A stretch of 64,000 nt of DNA from Misgurnus anguillicaudatus (GCF_027580225.2 NC_073353.2:39176001-39240000); one strand, 5' to 3'. Positions 35,721 to 45,827 are shown, numbered from the stretch's first letter. A program made the numbers and translations. Notes: generated by a model from the letters alone, not told the origin.

Positions 35721-36138
35721 TAGGGCTGTGCAAAAATATCGATACAGCTACCTATCCTGATACGTTTTTTCCACGATAGTATGTCGATATTTCAATCTCT
35801 ACTGTCGATATTTAAAAAAAAAAACAACTAATGATCCATCTGTGTGAGTCAAACAACCTCCTCCGCCGCTGCTGTAATTGTCACTGTCCAGTTGTCTGTC
35901 ATATATGGCTAATGTCTCAGAAGTTAACGGGAGTGAAAAAGTGGCAGCAAATTTAAAAACACCTGCAGTTTTTGTGTGGACGTATTTTGGCTTAAAAAAA
36001 GAAAGAAAAATCAGTTTTTTTTACTTTTTTGATAAAAGAAAGAAAAAGCTTTGCAATGTATTGCAACGTGCAACGTATCGTATTGCATGTATCGTGATGC
36101 GTACCATATCGTGAGGCCCTTCCCAATACCCAGCCCTA
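35721..36138 (+). mobile_element. hAT-derived element with TAGGGCTG ends
   Basis: The ends TAGGGCTGTGCAAAAATATC and CAATACCCAGCCCTA are inverted, with subterminal ATCGATA/TATCGT motifs (GTCGATATTTCAATC, GTATCGTGATGCGTACC). The flanks show no convincing 8-bp duplication. It keeps the first exon of a hAT transposase (35905-36000), so it is an internal-deletion derivative of an autonomous parent. Confidence 0.8.
35905..36000 (+). pseudogene. hAT transposase N-terminal fragment (start of BED finger)
   Basis: From an ATG in TATATGG context the frame reads MANVSEVNGSEKVAANLK, then TPAVFVWTYFGLKKE. The VWTYFG segment matches the aromatic start of BED zinc fingers in hAT transposases. After this the frame runs into A- and T-rich sequence with no Cys pair or His pair, so the finger and the rest of the transposase are deleted. 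It is not expected to function. Confidence 0.6.
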
Positions 36139-36227
36139 CAGTAGTTCTGTTATGAGGATCATTAAGATGTATTATTATTATCACAAAACTCACTGTGATC
36201 AGGGTACGAGAGAGTATTATTTATATA

Positions 36228-36380
36228 CTGCTCCTGTAGCCTAGTGGAAAGGCTTTGGGTTAAAGGTCATAGGTTCGAAACCCAGTGAACACACATAGTG
36301 AGAAAAATAAATGTATACCCTGTAATGCACTTGTATTGCTTTGAATAAAAATGTCTGCCAAATGAATACATGTAAATATA
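36228..36380 (+). mobile_element. tRNA-derived SINE with intact A and B boxes
   Basis: The head GCTCCTGTAGCCTAGTGGAA carries a tRNA-like A box (TAGCCTAGTGG) and a perfect B box (GGTTCGAAACC at 36273-36283), about 31 bp apart. The tail TTGAATAAAAATGTCTGCCA followed by AATGAATACATGTAAAT is the common teleost SINE tail shared with LINE 3' ends. These boxes would serve as an internal RNA polymerase III promoter. It abuts the TTAA-flanked MITE at 36385. Confidence 0.88.
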
Positions 36381-36384
36381 TTAA

Positions 36385-36913
36385 CTCATTCACCGCCAGC
36401 CTTTTTGAGGAAAGTTGCCCACCTGCATTTTTGTGATTTTAACAAAAGTTTCACAAAATTCCTTGCAGGAAAAATTATCTTCTACAAATATATAAACATA
36501 CAAATTATATCAAATTAAAGAACACACCCTCTGCTTTCAAACAAACAATAAACAAACAAACAAACAAACAAAATGGGGAAAAACGTTTCATTATATATTT
36601 ACTTTTTCCACTTAATTTAACCACTGAAATATGGATATTTCTCTTCAAAAATACAACATGTTGAGCAAAAAGCTTAAAAGATTGCGTTTTTATAAAGGAA
36701 TATATGTTAGAGATCAGACTCAGAATGACTATCAAACATAAAGGCAGTTAAATTAAATCATTTAATCTTTTTAACTTCCGTTTTTGATAAATTCGGTTTG
36801 GCACAAATTTTCGGTATTACACTTTCACTTTGAAATTCGTCTAGAAAGGCATATTTATTAGTTAAATATTAACTCATAATTGACGAGATAACTCGTCAAT
36901 GGCGGTGAATGAG
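36385..36913 (-). mobile_element. piggyBac-like MITE flanked by TTAA, inverted relative to 31638-32177
   Basis: It starts CTCATTCACCGCCAGCC and ends GTCAATGGCGGTGAATGAG, with TTAA at 36381-36384 and 36914-36917. The interior is the reverse complement of 31638-32177, including the AAAC/GTTT tetranucleotide tract. The frame at 36505-36735 (minus) corresponds to 31754-32047 in the other copy, a shared by-product rather than a gene. Confidence 0.9.
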
Positions 36914-37163
36914 TTAAACATTACTAAATATATTTATATGTATATATGTATAAGGGCTGTGCATCAGCAGGAATCTTGCGTTATATTATGTATTACGATA
37001 CATCTGTCGCTGTGCCGTATGCTTCAGTACATTGTGATACCGTAAATCGATGCAATATATTGTGCACTTTCTGTGTTTTGATGCGATGCACAGGCAGCAC
37101 TGGAGCTTAAATACGTTAACGCAGCTTACCAGCTGCTGAGGTGCACTTTGTATACACAGTAAC

Positions 37164-37293
37164 ATGTCTAAAAGAAAGTCAAAAGTGTGGATTTATTTCC
37201 AAAGGTTTAACAATGAAGCAAAGTATAACACGTGAAAAAATGATATCCTGTAAAGGCTATACAAGTAATATGACAAAACACTTACTCCAGCAC
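37164..37293 (+). pseudogene. hAT transposase BED zinc-finger fragment with frameshift
   Basis: ATG at 37164 reads MSKRKSKVWIYFQRFNNEAK then YNT and a stop. One base out of frame the match continues as KMISCKGYTSNMTKHLLQHG. Together these follow the BED finger pattern (VWxYF, then a Cys pair, then TSNMxKHLxxHG). The first Cys of the pair is a Tyr codon (TAT) and the frame is lost right at the second, while the H-x3-H pair is intact. No further transposase domain was found downstream. Confidence 0.75.
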
Positions 37294-37489
37294 GGCAGAT
37301 ATCAAATCATGCAGTGTTTTCAAATGTTTATGAACTACTGCTCCTAACATGTCCACTTTACCAGGTAGGAAACCTTATGAGGAAATATCAATCCACATTA
37401 CATTTAAAATAATTTGACAATGATTAATAAACACACATTGTTTTAGAATTCTTCCATTTTTATATTTCGTTAATACGGAGCCCCTAAGG

Positions 37490-37673
37490 CAGCGGTGGGC
37501 ATCGAGGGCCACAGTCCTGCAGAGTTTAGCTTCAACCTTAATCAAACACACCTGAATGTCATTTCAAAACAGTCCTGAAGACTTCAATTAGATTTTTCAG
37601 CTGTGTTTGATTGGGGATGGAGCTAAACTCTGCTGGGACACTGGCCCTCAGGACCAGGAGTTGCCCATCCCTA
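37490..37673. mobile_element. hAT-type palindromic MITE, perfect 8-bp target duplication
   Basis: It starts CAGCGGTGGGCATCG and ends GTTGCCCATCCCTA, with identical CCCTAAGG at 37482-37489 and 37674-37681. The arms TCCTGCAGAGTTTAGCTTC and GGAGCTAAACTCTGCTGGGA are inverted. It is the same family as the split copy at 58375-59173. Confidence 0.93.
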
Positions 37674-37685
37674 CCCTAAGGGAAC

Positions 37686-37940
37686 ATGGAGAAAAAAAAA
37701 ATAAAGTTTATTTTCATGTGCGCACATGAAACTATCGCGTTTAGTTTTGCGTGCGCACGTGAAACATCGCGTGCGCACGCGAAACTAAACTTTGAAAAAA
37801 ATTCTGCACATGAAGGTTTTGCGTGAGCACATGAAGGTTTCGCGTGAGCATATGAAGGTTTCGAGTTAGCACATGAAGGTTTCCCATGAGCACATGAAAG
37901 TATACTTTCAAATTTTTTATTTTTCTTAGGGGCTCGGTAC
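37686..37940. repeat. Inverted-repeat unit with 21-bp minisatellite and alternating CG/CA tracts
   Basis: About five 21-bp units of the form GCACATGAAGGTTTCGCGTGA lie at about 37800-37905, so the minus-strand frame here has a 7-residue periodicity. To the left are purine-pyrimidine alternating tracts (GCGTGCGCACGTG, CGCGTGCGCACGCG). The unit is bracketed by CGGAGCCCCTAAGG (about 37476) and its inverse CTTAGGGGCTCGG (about 37926). Confidence 0.8.
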
Positions 37941-38019
37941 GTTTATATGGAATTGGAATCAGAATCGTTATGCAGAAATGGAACCGGAACTGGAACATTT
38001 CTTACGATACCCAACCCTA

Positions 38020-38580
38020 CTCATGACATACATGAAAAAAAGTGTGTCCGGCCCATCCACGTTCTCTACTCGTGACACAGAAATTGCAAAGAGTGCGATC
38101 GAATAAAGTTTTAAAATGTAATATGACGTTGATTTTTACACATGTCGCCATCAAATGTGCTGCTACATCATGTTCTGAAAATGCATGCAAAATGAATTTG
38201 TGGGCACTGAAGGCTGGTTTAGATAATATAATTTTGCAAATTGTTTACACAACAACAACCATATTATCGCAAACGATATATCTTGCACACCCCTGGCTCT
38301 TTCCTATTTCAGGAATATAATAGGATATAATTTTAGGAAAGTTGTTATTGATAACACAGCACCGTACGCAACAGTTGGCAGACAAAAAAATTGTGGCGCG
38401 CAAAAGAAGAATTCTATCTGGTCGGGATGTAAACGCCAAATGAAACAATCTTTGTTGTTGATTTTTATCAATATTGCATTTTGTTTTATTTTTTAGAATC
38501 GATACGGTATTATCCGACAGCATATCGGGATATTCACGTGGACAAAATTTGCTTACACCCCTAATATGTATATGCAGCAA
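38020..38580. repeat. Further hAT-like relics
   Basis: AACGATATATCTTGCACACCCC near 38290 and TTTGCTTACACCCCTA ending at 38565 look like right ends of hAT elements, with ATCGATACGG and CATATCGGGATATTC motifs between. The left ends were not found. Confidence 0.45.
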
Positions 38581-39179
38581 GTAGATCTAAAGCTAAAGAA
38601 CAAAACACGCGAGTACGTTTTCATCACATTACATCTCATTATTGACACTGTAAAATAATGTTCCCATTGTCTTTTTGCCATCACCTCTACGCCTTGTGTG
38701 AGTGTTCTAGCTGTTAACATGACAGACTTAAACAGCATTAGCATTAGGTGCTATCAGCTCCAATCACGCTTCAGCGCCTTTATCAATCACGTTCCACACG
38801 GAAGAGCCGAATTTCCCAAAGTCACACTCGCATTGTCTGTCGGATGCGTGAATGCATGCAGCTCAAACCTTCAGCCAGCTATCAGCAGACTGCGGAAGCC
38901 TCGCAACAGCCAACAAAAGCCCACGGAGAGACAGCGAAAATTAATTTCTACATAATCTGTTAGATCACCATGTCACATCAAAAATGTAAATTGAGACCCT
39001 TCCTGTTACAGTTCATGCATAAAACCATATTAAATGGAATGAAGTATCGAATAAAGAACTAGTATAATTCAAATCTGGCATTAGTCATGGTCAGTACGTT
39101 CAAAATCTGGGAAATAAACCGTTTTTAAGTGAACAGAAATTCTGGGAGAATACAATACAAGTATAAATACTTTGATATA
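38581..39179. other. Unique DNA, no feature seen
   Basis: Moderately GC-rich around 38700-38940; the overlapping frames at 38698-38955 and 38748-38963 carry no domain. Confidence 0.3.
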
Positions 39180-39383
39180 CACTGAAAAAAATGATTCATT
39201 GAATTTAATAATTTTTTTAAGGTAAGTGGTTGCAATCAATTTATTTAAGCTACATTTAAACAAAAGTTTTGTATTTTATTTTACTTTACTAATCTTTTTT
39301 GTTAAAATGTAGCTTAAATAAATTGATTGCAACCACTTACCTTAAAAAAATTTATTAAATTCAATGAATCATTTTTTTCAGTG
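39180..39383. mobile_element. Intact CACTG-end palindromic MITE, 204 bp, TA flanks
   Basis: CACTGAAAAAAATGATTCAT to ATGAATCATTTTTTTCAGTG, with TA on both sides. The arms AAGGTAAGTGGTTGCAATC and its inverse are nearly perfect. It is the reference for the split copy at 6127-6839. Confidence 0.92.
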
Positions 39384-39396
39384 TACCTCACAGCAA

Positions 39397-40282
39397 CACT
39401 GTAAAAAAAGTTGAGTGAACGTAAAATTTCAAGTCAATCTATCGCACAAAATTTTTTGAGTAAGCTCCGCTAACAAGGACCAAAGTCCACCCAACTTAAA
39501 AAACTGCATTAACATCACAAGTTGTCACAACATAAATATTTATGTTTATCAAACTAATAAGAAGATTATGTAGTTCAGCTAACTAAATTTACTGAGTAAT
39601 TCCAACTTAAAGTTAGTAGTGACTTAAGTCCTCTCAACTAAGATTACAACTGTACGACACTATTCCAGCATCTATCCATAAAGTTTTCCATACACAATTT
39701 AGTATATCCAGTTCAGCTAACCAGAAAGGTCTCCTGGACAAAGTCTTTGTCTGACTTAGCCCTTGCTTGAAGCAGAAACCATTTTTGCTGTGAGGCAATA
39801 ATGATGTGCGATTGTGCGCTAACCCACTGTGCCTTCCTCTACACTGAACACACACATCTTAATCATGGTAACAATGAACAAACATAATTCTTTCAAATAA
39901 CTCTAAATACAACATATAACTAACATTAACAACATAACAACATAAATAAAGCCAGCAAACCTTAAAAAAGTCATATTTTTTTGTAAATATTAACCAAAGA
40001 AGTGAACATGTCGCAATGTATGCTGGGAACCATTCCGACCATTGTTTTTTTTTAATTGTTTGTTCAGATTACTCAGTTTGGCAAGTTGGGTAAAAGAGTT
40101 GGACCAAAACTTACATATCTAAGTCCAGTCAACAAAATAATATTTGTTAGCTGGATGATTATGCTTATTTCATTCAGTAAACACATAATAATAAATTGAA
40201 CTCTTAAACAAAAAAATCTTTGTTCAATTTACTTAATTATCTTTGTTGAAAGAACAATTTTAAAGTTGGATTTTTTACAGTG
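39397..40282. mobile_element. Long CACTG-end element
   Basis: It begins CACTGTAAAAAAAGTTGAGT and ends AAGTTGGATTTTTTACAGTG. The arms hold TTGAGTAAGCTCCGCTAACA-type and AACTTAAAG-type sequence in loose inverted order. It is 886 bp, larger than its neighbours, and has no coding region; the frame at 39634-39855 (minus) shows no domain. Confidence 0.75.
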
Positions 40283-40885
40283 AAGTCATTTTGCATTTAA
40301 AAGAGCCGTCCAAACCACAGTGCAGATGTCTAGGCTAAAACGAGACAAAATTTGGGCTGTCAGTGAATATTTAAAGGTGCAATTTGTAAGATATTTGCAG
40401 TAAAATGTCCCAAAACCACTAGGCCAGTGTTATATATTTTGTCCAGCTGATTACTATCAATATCTGTAATGTTTTCAACTACTTGTAAATCGTGAGAAAA
40501 TTTCCATTCAAAACATTTTTACGGGGCAGTGCAGTCTCCTGTCAATGACGTTAATATCCATGTGACCCTTTGTCACCGCCTTTACTGACGTAACCCACAT
40601 GACAACAGAGGTCGAGTTCGAAAAAATAAAATGGCGGCCAAGGAAGCGCCTGGAGCACAAATTTAGTGTATTTTAATTGCATTTCTAGCGAGAAATTAGT
40701 ATTGTAGTTTTCAAATATGTGATTAGTTATCACAAAGGCGCTCTCTGTTTTTATTTCAAACACGCTGCCTTTGGAGTGCGTCGGAAAGCCTTTCTCTGAG
40801 CGGCCTTCAGGCCTCCGAGTCCAAAGTCATGTCCTCATGAGGCAGCGAGGCAACAAGTCCTCGCAGTCCTCACTGCCTTGAGTTT

Positions 40886-41132
40886 TTGGACGCAGACAGT
40901 GTTGTGGACAAATGCGAAACTATGCGCTTGCTTATGGATATCTCTGTACCGTCTGCCGCTGGTTGTGTCAGCTCCTGTAAGCGTACGGGACAACCAAACG
41001 ACCCAAGAAGAGTTTGGAACAAAACGAGGGAGGATCAATTTGTTGTTGCATTATCTGGATGGAGAGAGCTTCACGACAACATTTAACTAGACCGAGATTC
41101 TGATCCTGCTTGTGTTTTACGCGATGGGTGAG
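40886..41132 (+). pseudogene. Decayed transposon exon of the GxxFxRW type, with splice donor
   Basis: The 66-residue frame from 40886 ends CKRTGQPNDPRRVWNKTRED, then QFVVALSGWRELHDNI. The next frame at the same place reads KRGRINL, so RINL, then VALSGWRELHD, fits the pattern RxNxGxxFxRWRELxD of the exon at 45828-46025 with one frame change. After a stop, DSDPACVLRD leads into GGGTGAGT (about 41125-41132), a good donor. The parallel to the end of the other exon (DADLALMLLY then GTAAGT) is clear. Non-functional copy of an uncharacterised transposon-associated domain. Confidence 0.6.
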
Positions 41133-41620
41133 TTGTTTTGATTCGTAAATCTTCAAAAGAACGTATGCTATTATATTGATCACAACATTAGTGTGTAGAT
41201 TGTAATCAGCGCGTCTTCCCGCGGACGATATGCATATCAAAAGGTATTGTAAAGCAATATAAATGGTCATTTTAAGACACTTCACAATAAGATTTGTACT
41301 GTCAATACATTATGTGAAAAATCATTGTAGATTGTAAGTTGAAAACTTAATTCTGAGCTGTGTTAACCATCGAATTTGGACTAATACTGTAATATCTATG
41401 ACTGAAAATTTCGTTTTGAACATCACATATAAACTTAAATAATGAAATAAACGACGTCATCAAACGCTACATTTATAAGACTTGATTACCTTATCCATCA
41501 ACGTGATTTCTCGTTCTCGTCTGATTGATGGCCATCAGCGGTTGAGTTAAAGACTACAAATCCCATAATTCCACACTGCTTCAGAGCATCAGTAAACAAC
41601 ATCATTGTTGTTGTTTGATC

Positions 41621-41636
41621 TGGCGCCATCTAGCGG
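41621..41636 (-). promoter_or_regulatory. CTCF-like motif at the end of a transposon
   Basis: On the minus strand CCGCTAGATGGCGCCA is a close fit to the known CTCF core. Occupancy cannot be told from sequence. Confidence 0.4.
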
Positions 41637-41921
41637 TGCAAATAATACAAACTGCATCTTTAATAGATGTCTAAACATAGGCCAAATTTTTTTTCAGTGA
41701 TATTCATTGTTGACTTTGCTCATAGGCTGACTATATCGGCAATGAGTAACCCAGTAAATTCAGTTCTTGTATTTTAGCGTATGTTCATTCATTATTTCTA
41801 CACTGTAAAAAATACTTTGCTGCCCTAAAAATGTTTGTTGAGTCAACTCGGAATACAAGTCATTTCAACTTACTATTATTTATTTTGACTAGAGATTAGT
41901 TGTTATAACTTATAAAATTAA

Positions 41922-42143
41922 TAGGGCTGGGAAAAGATTAATCGTGATTAATCGCATACAAAATAAAAGTGATTTTTGGCATAATATATGAGTGTGTGCT
42001 GTGTGTAATTATTATGTACATATAAATACACACACATTCATGTATGTATTTAAGAAACATTTATATTTATTTATATTTTTATATATTCTATATTATATAT
42101 CAATTAAAAAAAATGATATATAAATAAAACAAATCTGATATGA

Positions 42144-42222
<79 letters not shown>

Positions 42223-42330
42223 AATATACATAATAATTACACACAGTACACACACATATTATGCAAAAAAAAAACTTTTATTTTGTATGCGATTAATCGT
42301 GAATTCGTGATTAATCTTTTCCCAGCCCTA
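41922..42330. mobile_element. hAT palindrome with GT array in its loop, perfect 8-bp duplication
   Basis: TAGGGCTGGGAAAAGATTAA and TTAATCTTTTCCCAGCCCTA are inverted ends. Identical AAAATTAA flanks lie at 41914-41921 and 42331-42338. Inside the ends are GTGATTAATCGCATACAAAA and its inverse, and a (TG)n array at 42149-42219. It is non-coding. Confidence 0.93.
42149..42219 (+). repeat. (TG)n microsatellite within a hAT palindrome
   Basis: About 35 uninterrupted TG units. The 72-residue frame across it (VCVCVC) is an artefact. Confidence 0.98.
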
Positions 42331-42545
42331 AAAATTAAGTTGACTTTTCTTAACTATATTTTATAAGTTGTGACAACTCACCTCTGTTTTAAGATTTTAA
42401 GGCAGCAAAGTATTTTTACAGTGTAAAGTACTTTTACTATAGACCCCTTAATCACCCACGTCACTGTAACGTCACCGCTCTGGAGGCAAAAAATAAGTAG
42501 GAACTCATAGCCGGCACGCTAAAAGTATGAGTTTTTGACTTTAAA

Positions 42546-42630
42546 ATGTCATCTTGTTGTGTTTTTGGCTGCCAGATTAGAAGGAACAGCACTTTTGGTT
42601 CAAAAATAAAGTTTTACCGGATCCCGGCAG
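42546..42630 (+). pseudogene. THAP zinc-finger first exon of a transposase, with splice donor
   Basis: ATG at 42546 reads MSSCCVFGCQIRRNSTFGSK then IKFYRIPA, ending CAG|GTAAAA at 42630/42631. The C-x3-C spacing, the GC-x-x-R run and the FYRIP motif are the classic start of a THAP (C2CH) DNA-binding domain. The second half (Cys and His ligands, AVPTF box) would be in a later exon, which I could not find in the remaining ~490 bp of the element. So it is an orphan exon of a deleted transposase. Confidence 0.8.
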
Positions 42631-42883
42631 GTAAAATAATCTATGCATATATACTGTTGTGTTGGTTTTATCTAGTACAAATCAGCAAGTTTCTGTTTTA
42701 TAGTTGAAAAGTCCCCAACCGCGCTGTTGTTTAGCTTAAATGTTAAACAAACATACAGCGATAGATGTGTATGCCATCGTTTGAATAGTCTCTTAAAATA
42801 ATCCACATTGCTAATCATAGTTAGCCCAGCGATAGGTTACATAAGACTGTAAGCCTAGACAAAATTATGGTATTAGGAAATAT

Positions 42884-43108
42884 CTAAAACCTGGTTAAAA
42901 TCGCAAGAGTTAATTTACAAAAATAGCTGTCACGGTCCCGCAGAATCAGTGACTGTACATATTCGGACACTTCCAAAACTGCTTCTGCATCCATGTTTAA
43001 TAAATCCCTCCTAAAACGTGCTATCTTAAGCTTGTCAACATAGCCTCCGCGGCTCTTTTTGCCTCCAGCTAAGCCCCGCCCACACAAATACGGCATATTG
43101 TTTACCAA
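42884..43108 (-). pseudogene. Minus-strand open frame at the other end of the THAP element, unknown
   Basis: A 74-residue frame reads away from the right end: a glycine and lysine-rich start, then KLKIARFRRDLLNMDAEAVL and EVSEYVQSLILRDRDSYF. It is acidic and leucine-patterned after residue 40, unlike random arm sequence, and is open through the inverted GGCAAAAAGAG segment. I do not recognise it. It could be the start of a second transposon gene, or chance. Confidence 0.3.
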
Positions 43109-43124
43109 CTGTAAAAGGGTCTAT

Positions 43125-44859
43125 ATGATTAAATTTTTTCATTCAGTGAAGCATGACGTATTTAATGTAATAATTCAGTGTTGCATCACTAAACTCCTCC
43201 CTCTCTCAATGAGTTGTGTCAGTGTGCATGCATCTGTATCTCAAATGGTTTACCAGAAACAGTATTTTATGATACTCGTTTGACCATACTACAGTTTGGG
43301 AGAGACTAATTGTAATTTTGAATTGGGACTCTCATCTCTACTTTCAGTCTCATTCTGTGGCACTTTCTCTCTTATGGAGGGAAACTGTCAACGCTGAGCA
43401 CAAAAAATGCAAATGGAGTCAAATAGATTCACTTCAAAGCTCTTAATTACATGATATGTATTCCATGAATCATAAATTGTGTGATCCAAGAGGGTTTAGT
43501 GACAGAATAATAGCTTTCTTTAATAATTGATTTTTCCAAGCGCATATCAAATGGAAAATAACGATGTTACAGTGGCACACATATTGATTGCAGTCAAAGG
43601 TTACAACAAATATCAAGAATTCATTCATAGTTTTGTTAAACATCTGGCAACAGAAGCATTATAATAATATATGTAAGGGAGTGGAATAAGTAATGTATTT
43701 GTGTAATCACATTTTTATTTTGACAAAAATTCAGTACGTGTGTGTACTTTAAATCTCAGGTTATAGGGAAAACTGCCACAATTCACAAAATTGTTTGAAA
43801 ACCAATATGTTGTTATTTTTTTCATGCAACATACAGCGAGATTTTGACATGGCTCAACATGTTTTGTTTTTTTTTGCATGATTATTTATGTAGATTTTGT
43901 TTTTATATCACAGGATTATCTCTTTACTGCCATCAGTAAATCAGCTGTCTCATGGATCACAGAAAGCAGCATCACCGCTAACAAATATCCGTCATTGTTA
44001 CAGCTCTTTGGATAACTTGATTAGATGCTATACTTACAGATGACTAGTCCTGTTTAACACGTTATGTGCTGTCCATTATTTTGTACATCAATTGTCAGAT
44101 TGTGCTTCTCTTTCATTGTTGCTCATAATGAAGTTTGACCTGGAGAAATAAGAGAGAAATTGTGTTTATTTGCATGAATGATTTGGTGACATATTCTCCT
44201 TTCCATTGTATTTCTCTCCCGAGCGGTCCCGAGGTACGCTTGAGGAGTCTGTTTATGAGGAAGAGGATGCTGATCCGGAGACCACTGGCATTTCTACCTT
44301 TGTTTTACATGTCATGATTCAAGGACGTTGTGTTCAGACAAAACCACGGCCAATGGAAACCCTTAACCTTTATGTTAATCGCTCAAACCTCCTTCAATGC
44401 ATCATTTGCATAACATTCACTCCTTTTATTATCAAGCTGAAGAACGGACTAATTTCATTTAAATAAACCTACTGATGGACTCTTGATGTCACTGGATGTT
44501 AGTGGTAGAAATCTGTTAATTGGTTAACTGTAGGTTAACTTTTCATAAACATGTTCATAATTAAGAATATAATAAAGCTATTATAACTCTGTAATAACAA
44601 TCAATGAGGAAATGTGCAACAAAATCACAAAACAGATCACAGAATTCAATATTAGTTTAATTTCATAATTCGGTGTTGCTTTCTCATCATACTGTAAATG
44701 ATGTCACTTTATGCAGGATGATGTCATCAAAGCAACAAAAACACCTTGAATTTCTCTTAATATATTTCCAGTTTAAATGTAAAAAAAGATTTTTATTGGT
44801 TCAACATAAAAAAGTAAGTTACCTGGTTGCATTAACTTTTTTTACAGCGTAGAGCACCT
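43125..44859. other. Mostly unique DNA; one tiny MITE at 44777-44849
   Basis: AATGTAAAAAAAGATTTTTAT to TTTTTTTACAGCG near 44777-44849 looks like a short worn CACTG-type MITE. Otherwise there are no features; the frames at 44135-44317 and 44206-44466 overlap in different frames and show no domain. Confidence 0.35.
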
Positions 44860-45178
44860 TAACGTTAGCATTAACGCTACACGATTCACTTTTAATGGTT
44901 GACATCATGCTTGCCGAACTGAATTGTGGATCCATCTGCGCCGCGTCAGTGTTGTTACTCGCGGCAGAAGTTGAACATTTCTAAACTTTTCAAGCGGCAA
45001 AGCACGCGTCAGCCAGTCAGATCACCTTATGCAAATAACCTAGGCTGAGCCAGCCAATTACGTTTATGGAAGACCAGAGCATGTGTTGCGGCCACTGTGA
45101 TTGGCCGTTGGCCGCGCTTCAGACAACCCTTCCGTCAAGCGTTAACGCTTTTGCTCCATTTGAATGCACCGTAAGATG
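44860..45178. repeat. Probable palindromic repeat with AACGTTAGCATTAACGC
   Basis: TTAACGTTAGCATTAACGCT at the left and AAGCGTTAACGCTTTTGC near 45136 at the right suggest inverted ends. CTTTTCAAGCGGCAAA also occurs (as CTGTTCAAGCGGCAAA) in 26525-26960. Confidence 0.5.
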
Positions 45179-45556
45179 ACAGAATTATCATCCACTTATA
45201 CTAAAGTAATGAAATCCACTAATCAACTTTATTGTGATAAATATGATAATGAAATATTATTTACTTATCCAGTATATTAAGAGAGTCTTTCATTTGTTTA
45301 ACAGCTTAGTTTCATGTCACAGAAACACTCAAGAGTATATTGACTAACTTTAATCCTGGATGGTACCCTTTAGATAACAGTACGAGCGAATCAAAGCCAC
45401 ACAATGACTACAGTTACACAATTACTCAACATCTTAAGGTCAATCATATGGAATACAATCTACTGTTTTGTTTCATTTCTTGGGATTTAGGAGAAATCAA
45501 AGGAAGTTTTCAAGTGTCACTTGTTAGTATCATCAAAATCCAGCCTGGTCTCAGTT
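45179..45556. other. No feature seen
   Basis: Unique DNA; the frame at 45340-45630 runs into the next element and has no domain. Confidence 0.3.
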
Positions 45557-45827
45557 TTAAAGTGACACTTTGTAGTTTTTCAACCTTCATAATATATTTT
45601 CAAGACCCTTGTGATGGTACATCGACTTAAAATAGGTTGAATGAAATGTCCACCATAGCCTGACGGTGTCTGTATCGTTTTTACTCGTACTTTTAAACTT
45701 GGGGTTTCGGGTAGTAACCCGAGCACAAAACAAAAAACTACAAAAATCTGCTTTAAGGCATACGTCACTTCTTCCACTTCCTCAAATTCGGCCGTGAGAG
45801 CGCAACTATTTATTTTCCTGATGTTTT

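Larger units (their letters stand above)
36951..38019 (+). mobile_element. hAT relic with BED-finger fragment, invaded by other repeats
   Basis: It begins TAAGGGCTGTGCATCAGCAG and appears to end with TACGATACCCAACCCTA. The interior includes TATTACGATACATC and GTGATACCGTAAATCG motifs typical of hAT subterminal regions. It contains a transposase fragment (37164-37293), a nested hAT MITE (37490-37673) and a minisatellite element (37686-37940). The two ends are only loosely inverted, so the extent is uncertain. Confidence 0.6.
40371..41663 (+). mobile_element. 1.3-kb element with TTAAAGG ends and a decayed exon
   Basis: The ends TTAAAGGTGCAATTTGTAAG and ATACAAACTGCATCTTTAA are inverted, with no obvious target duplication. 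It contains an ATG-rich region (AAAATGGCGGCCAAGGAAGC near 40628) and the decayed exon at 40886-41132. The right end carries a CTCF-like motif at 41621-41636. It resembles a repeat I know from cyprinid genomes, family name unknown. Confidence 0.75.
41801..42423. mobile_element. CACTG-end MITE (TA flanks) split by a hAT palindrome
   Basis: It starts CACTGTAAAAAATACTTTGC and ends GCAAAGTATTTTTACAGTG, TA on both sides. The arms (AAGTCATTTCAACTTACTAT; ACTCACCTCTGTTTTAAG) match 54637-54867, in which the centre is uninterrupted. The insertion at 41922-42330 lies in the AAAATTAA of the centre. Confidence 0.9.
42439..43124 (+). mobile_element. Element with ATAGACCC ends and a THAP-domain exon
   Basis: ATAGACCCCTTAATCACCC and GTAAAAGGGTCTAT are inverted ends. 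Just inside are CTCTGGAGGCAAAAA and its inverse TTTTTGCCTCCAG (about 43056-43070). It carries a THAP-like first exon (42546-42630) and, on the minus strand at the right, an open frame (42884-43108). THAP domains occur in P-element and Kolobok transposases, which points to that parentage; the target duplication is not clear. Confidence 0.7.

Noticed and set aside
36228..36300. tRNA gene
   Set aside because: A and B boxes are present but the 3' half cannot fold as a tRNA and the SINE tail follows.
37800..37905. CRISPR-like array of 21-bp repeats
   Set aside because: Units are contiguous with no spacers, in eukaryotic DNA; it is a minisatellite.
42148..42366. Cys-Val repeat peptide (also 54183-54488) and Leu-Ser repeat peptides at 60455-60825
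   Set aside because: Translations of TG, CA and TC microsatellites.
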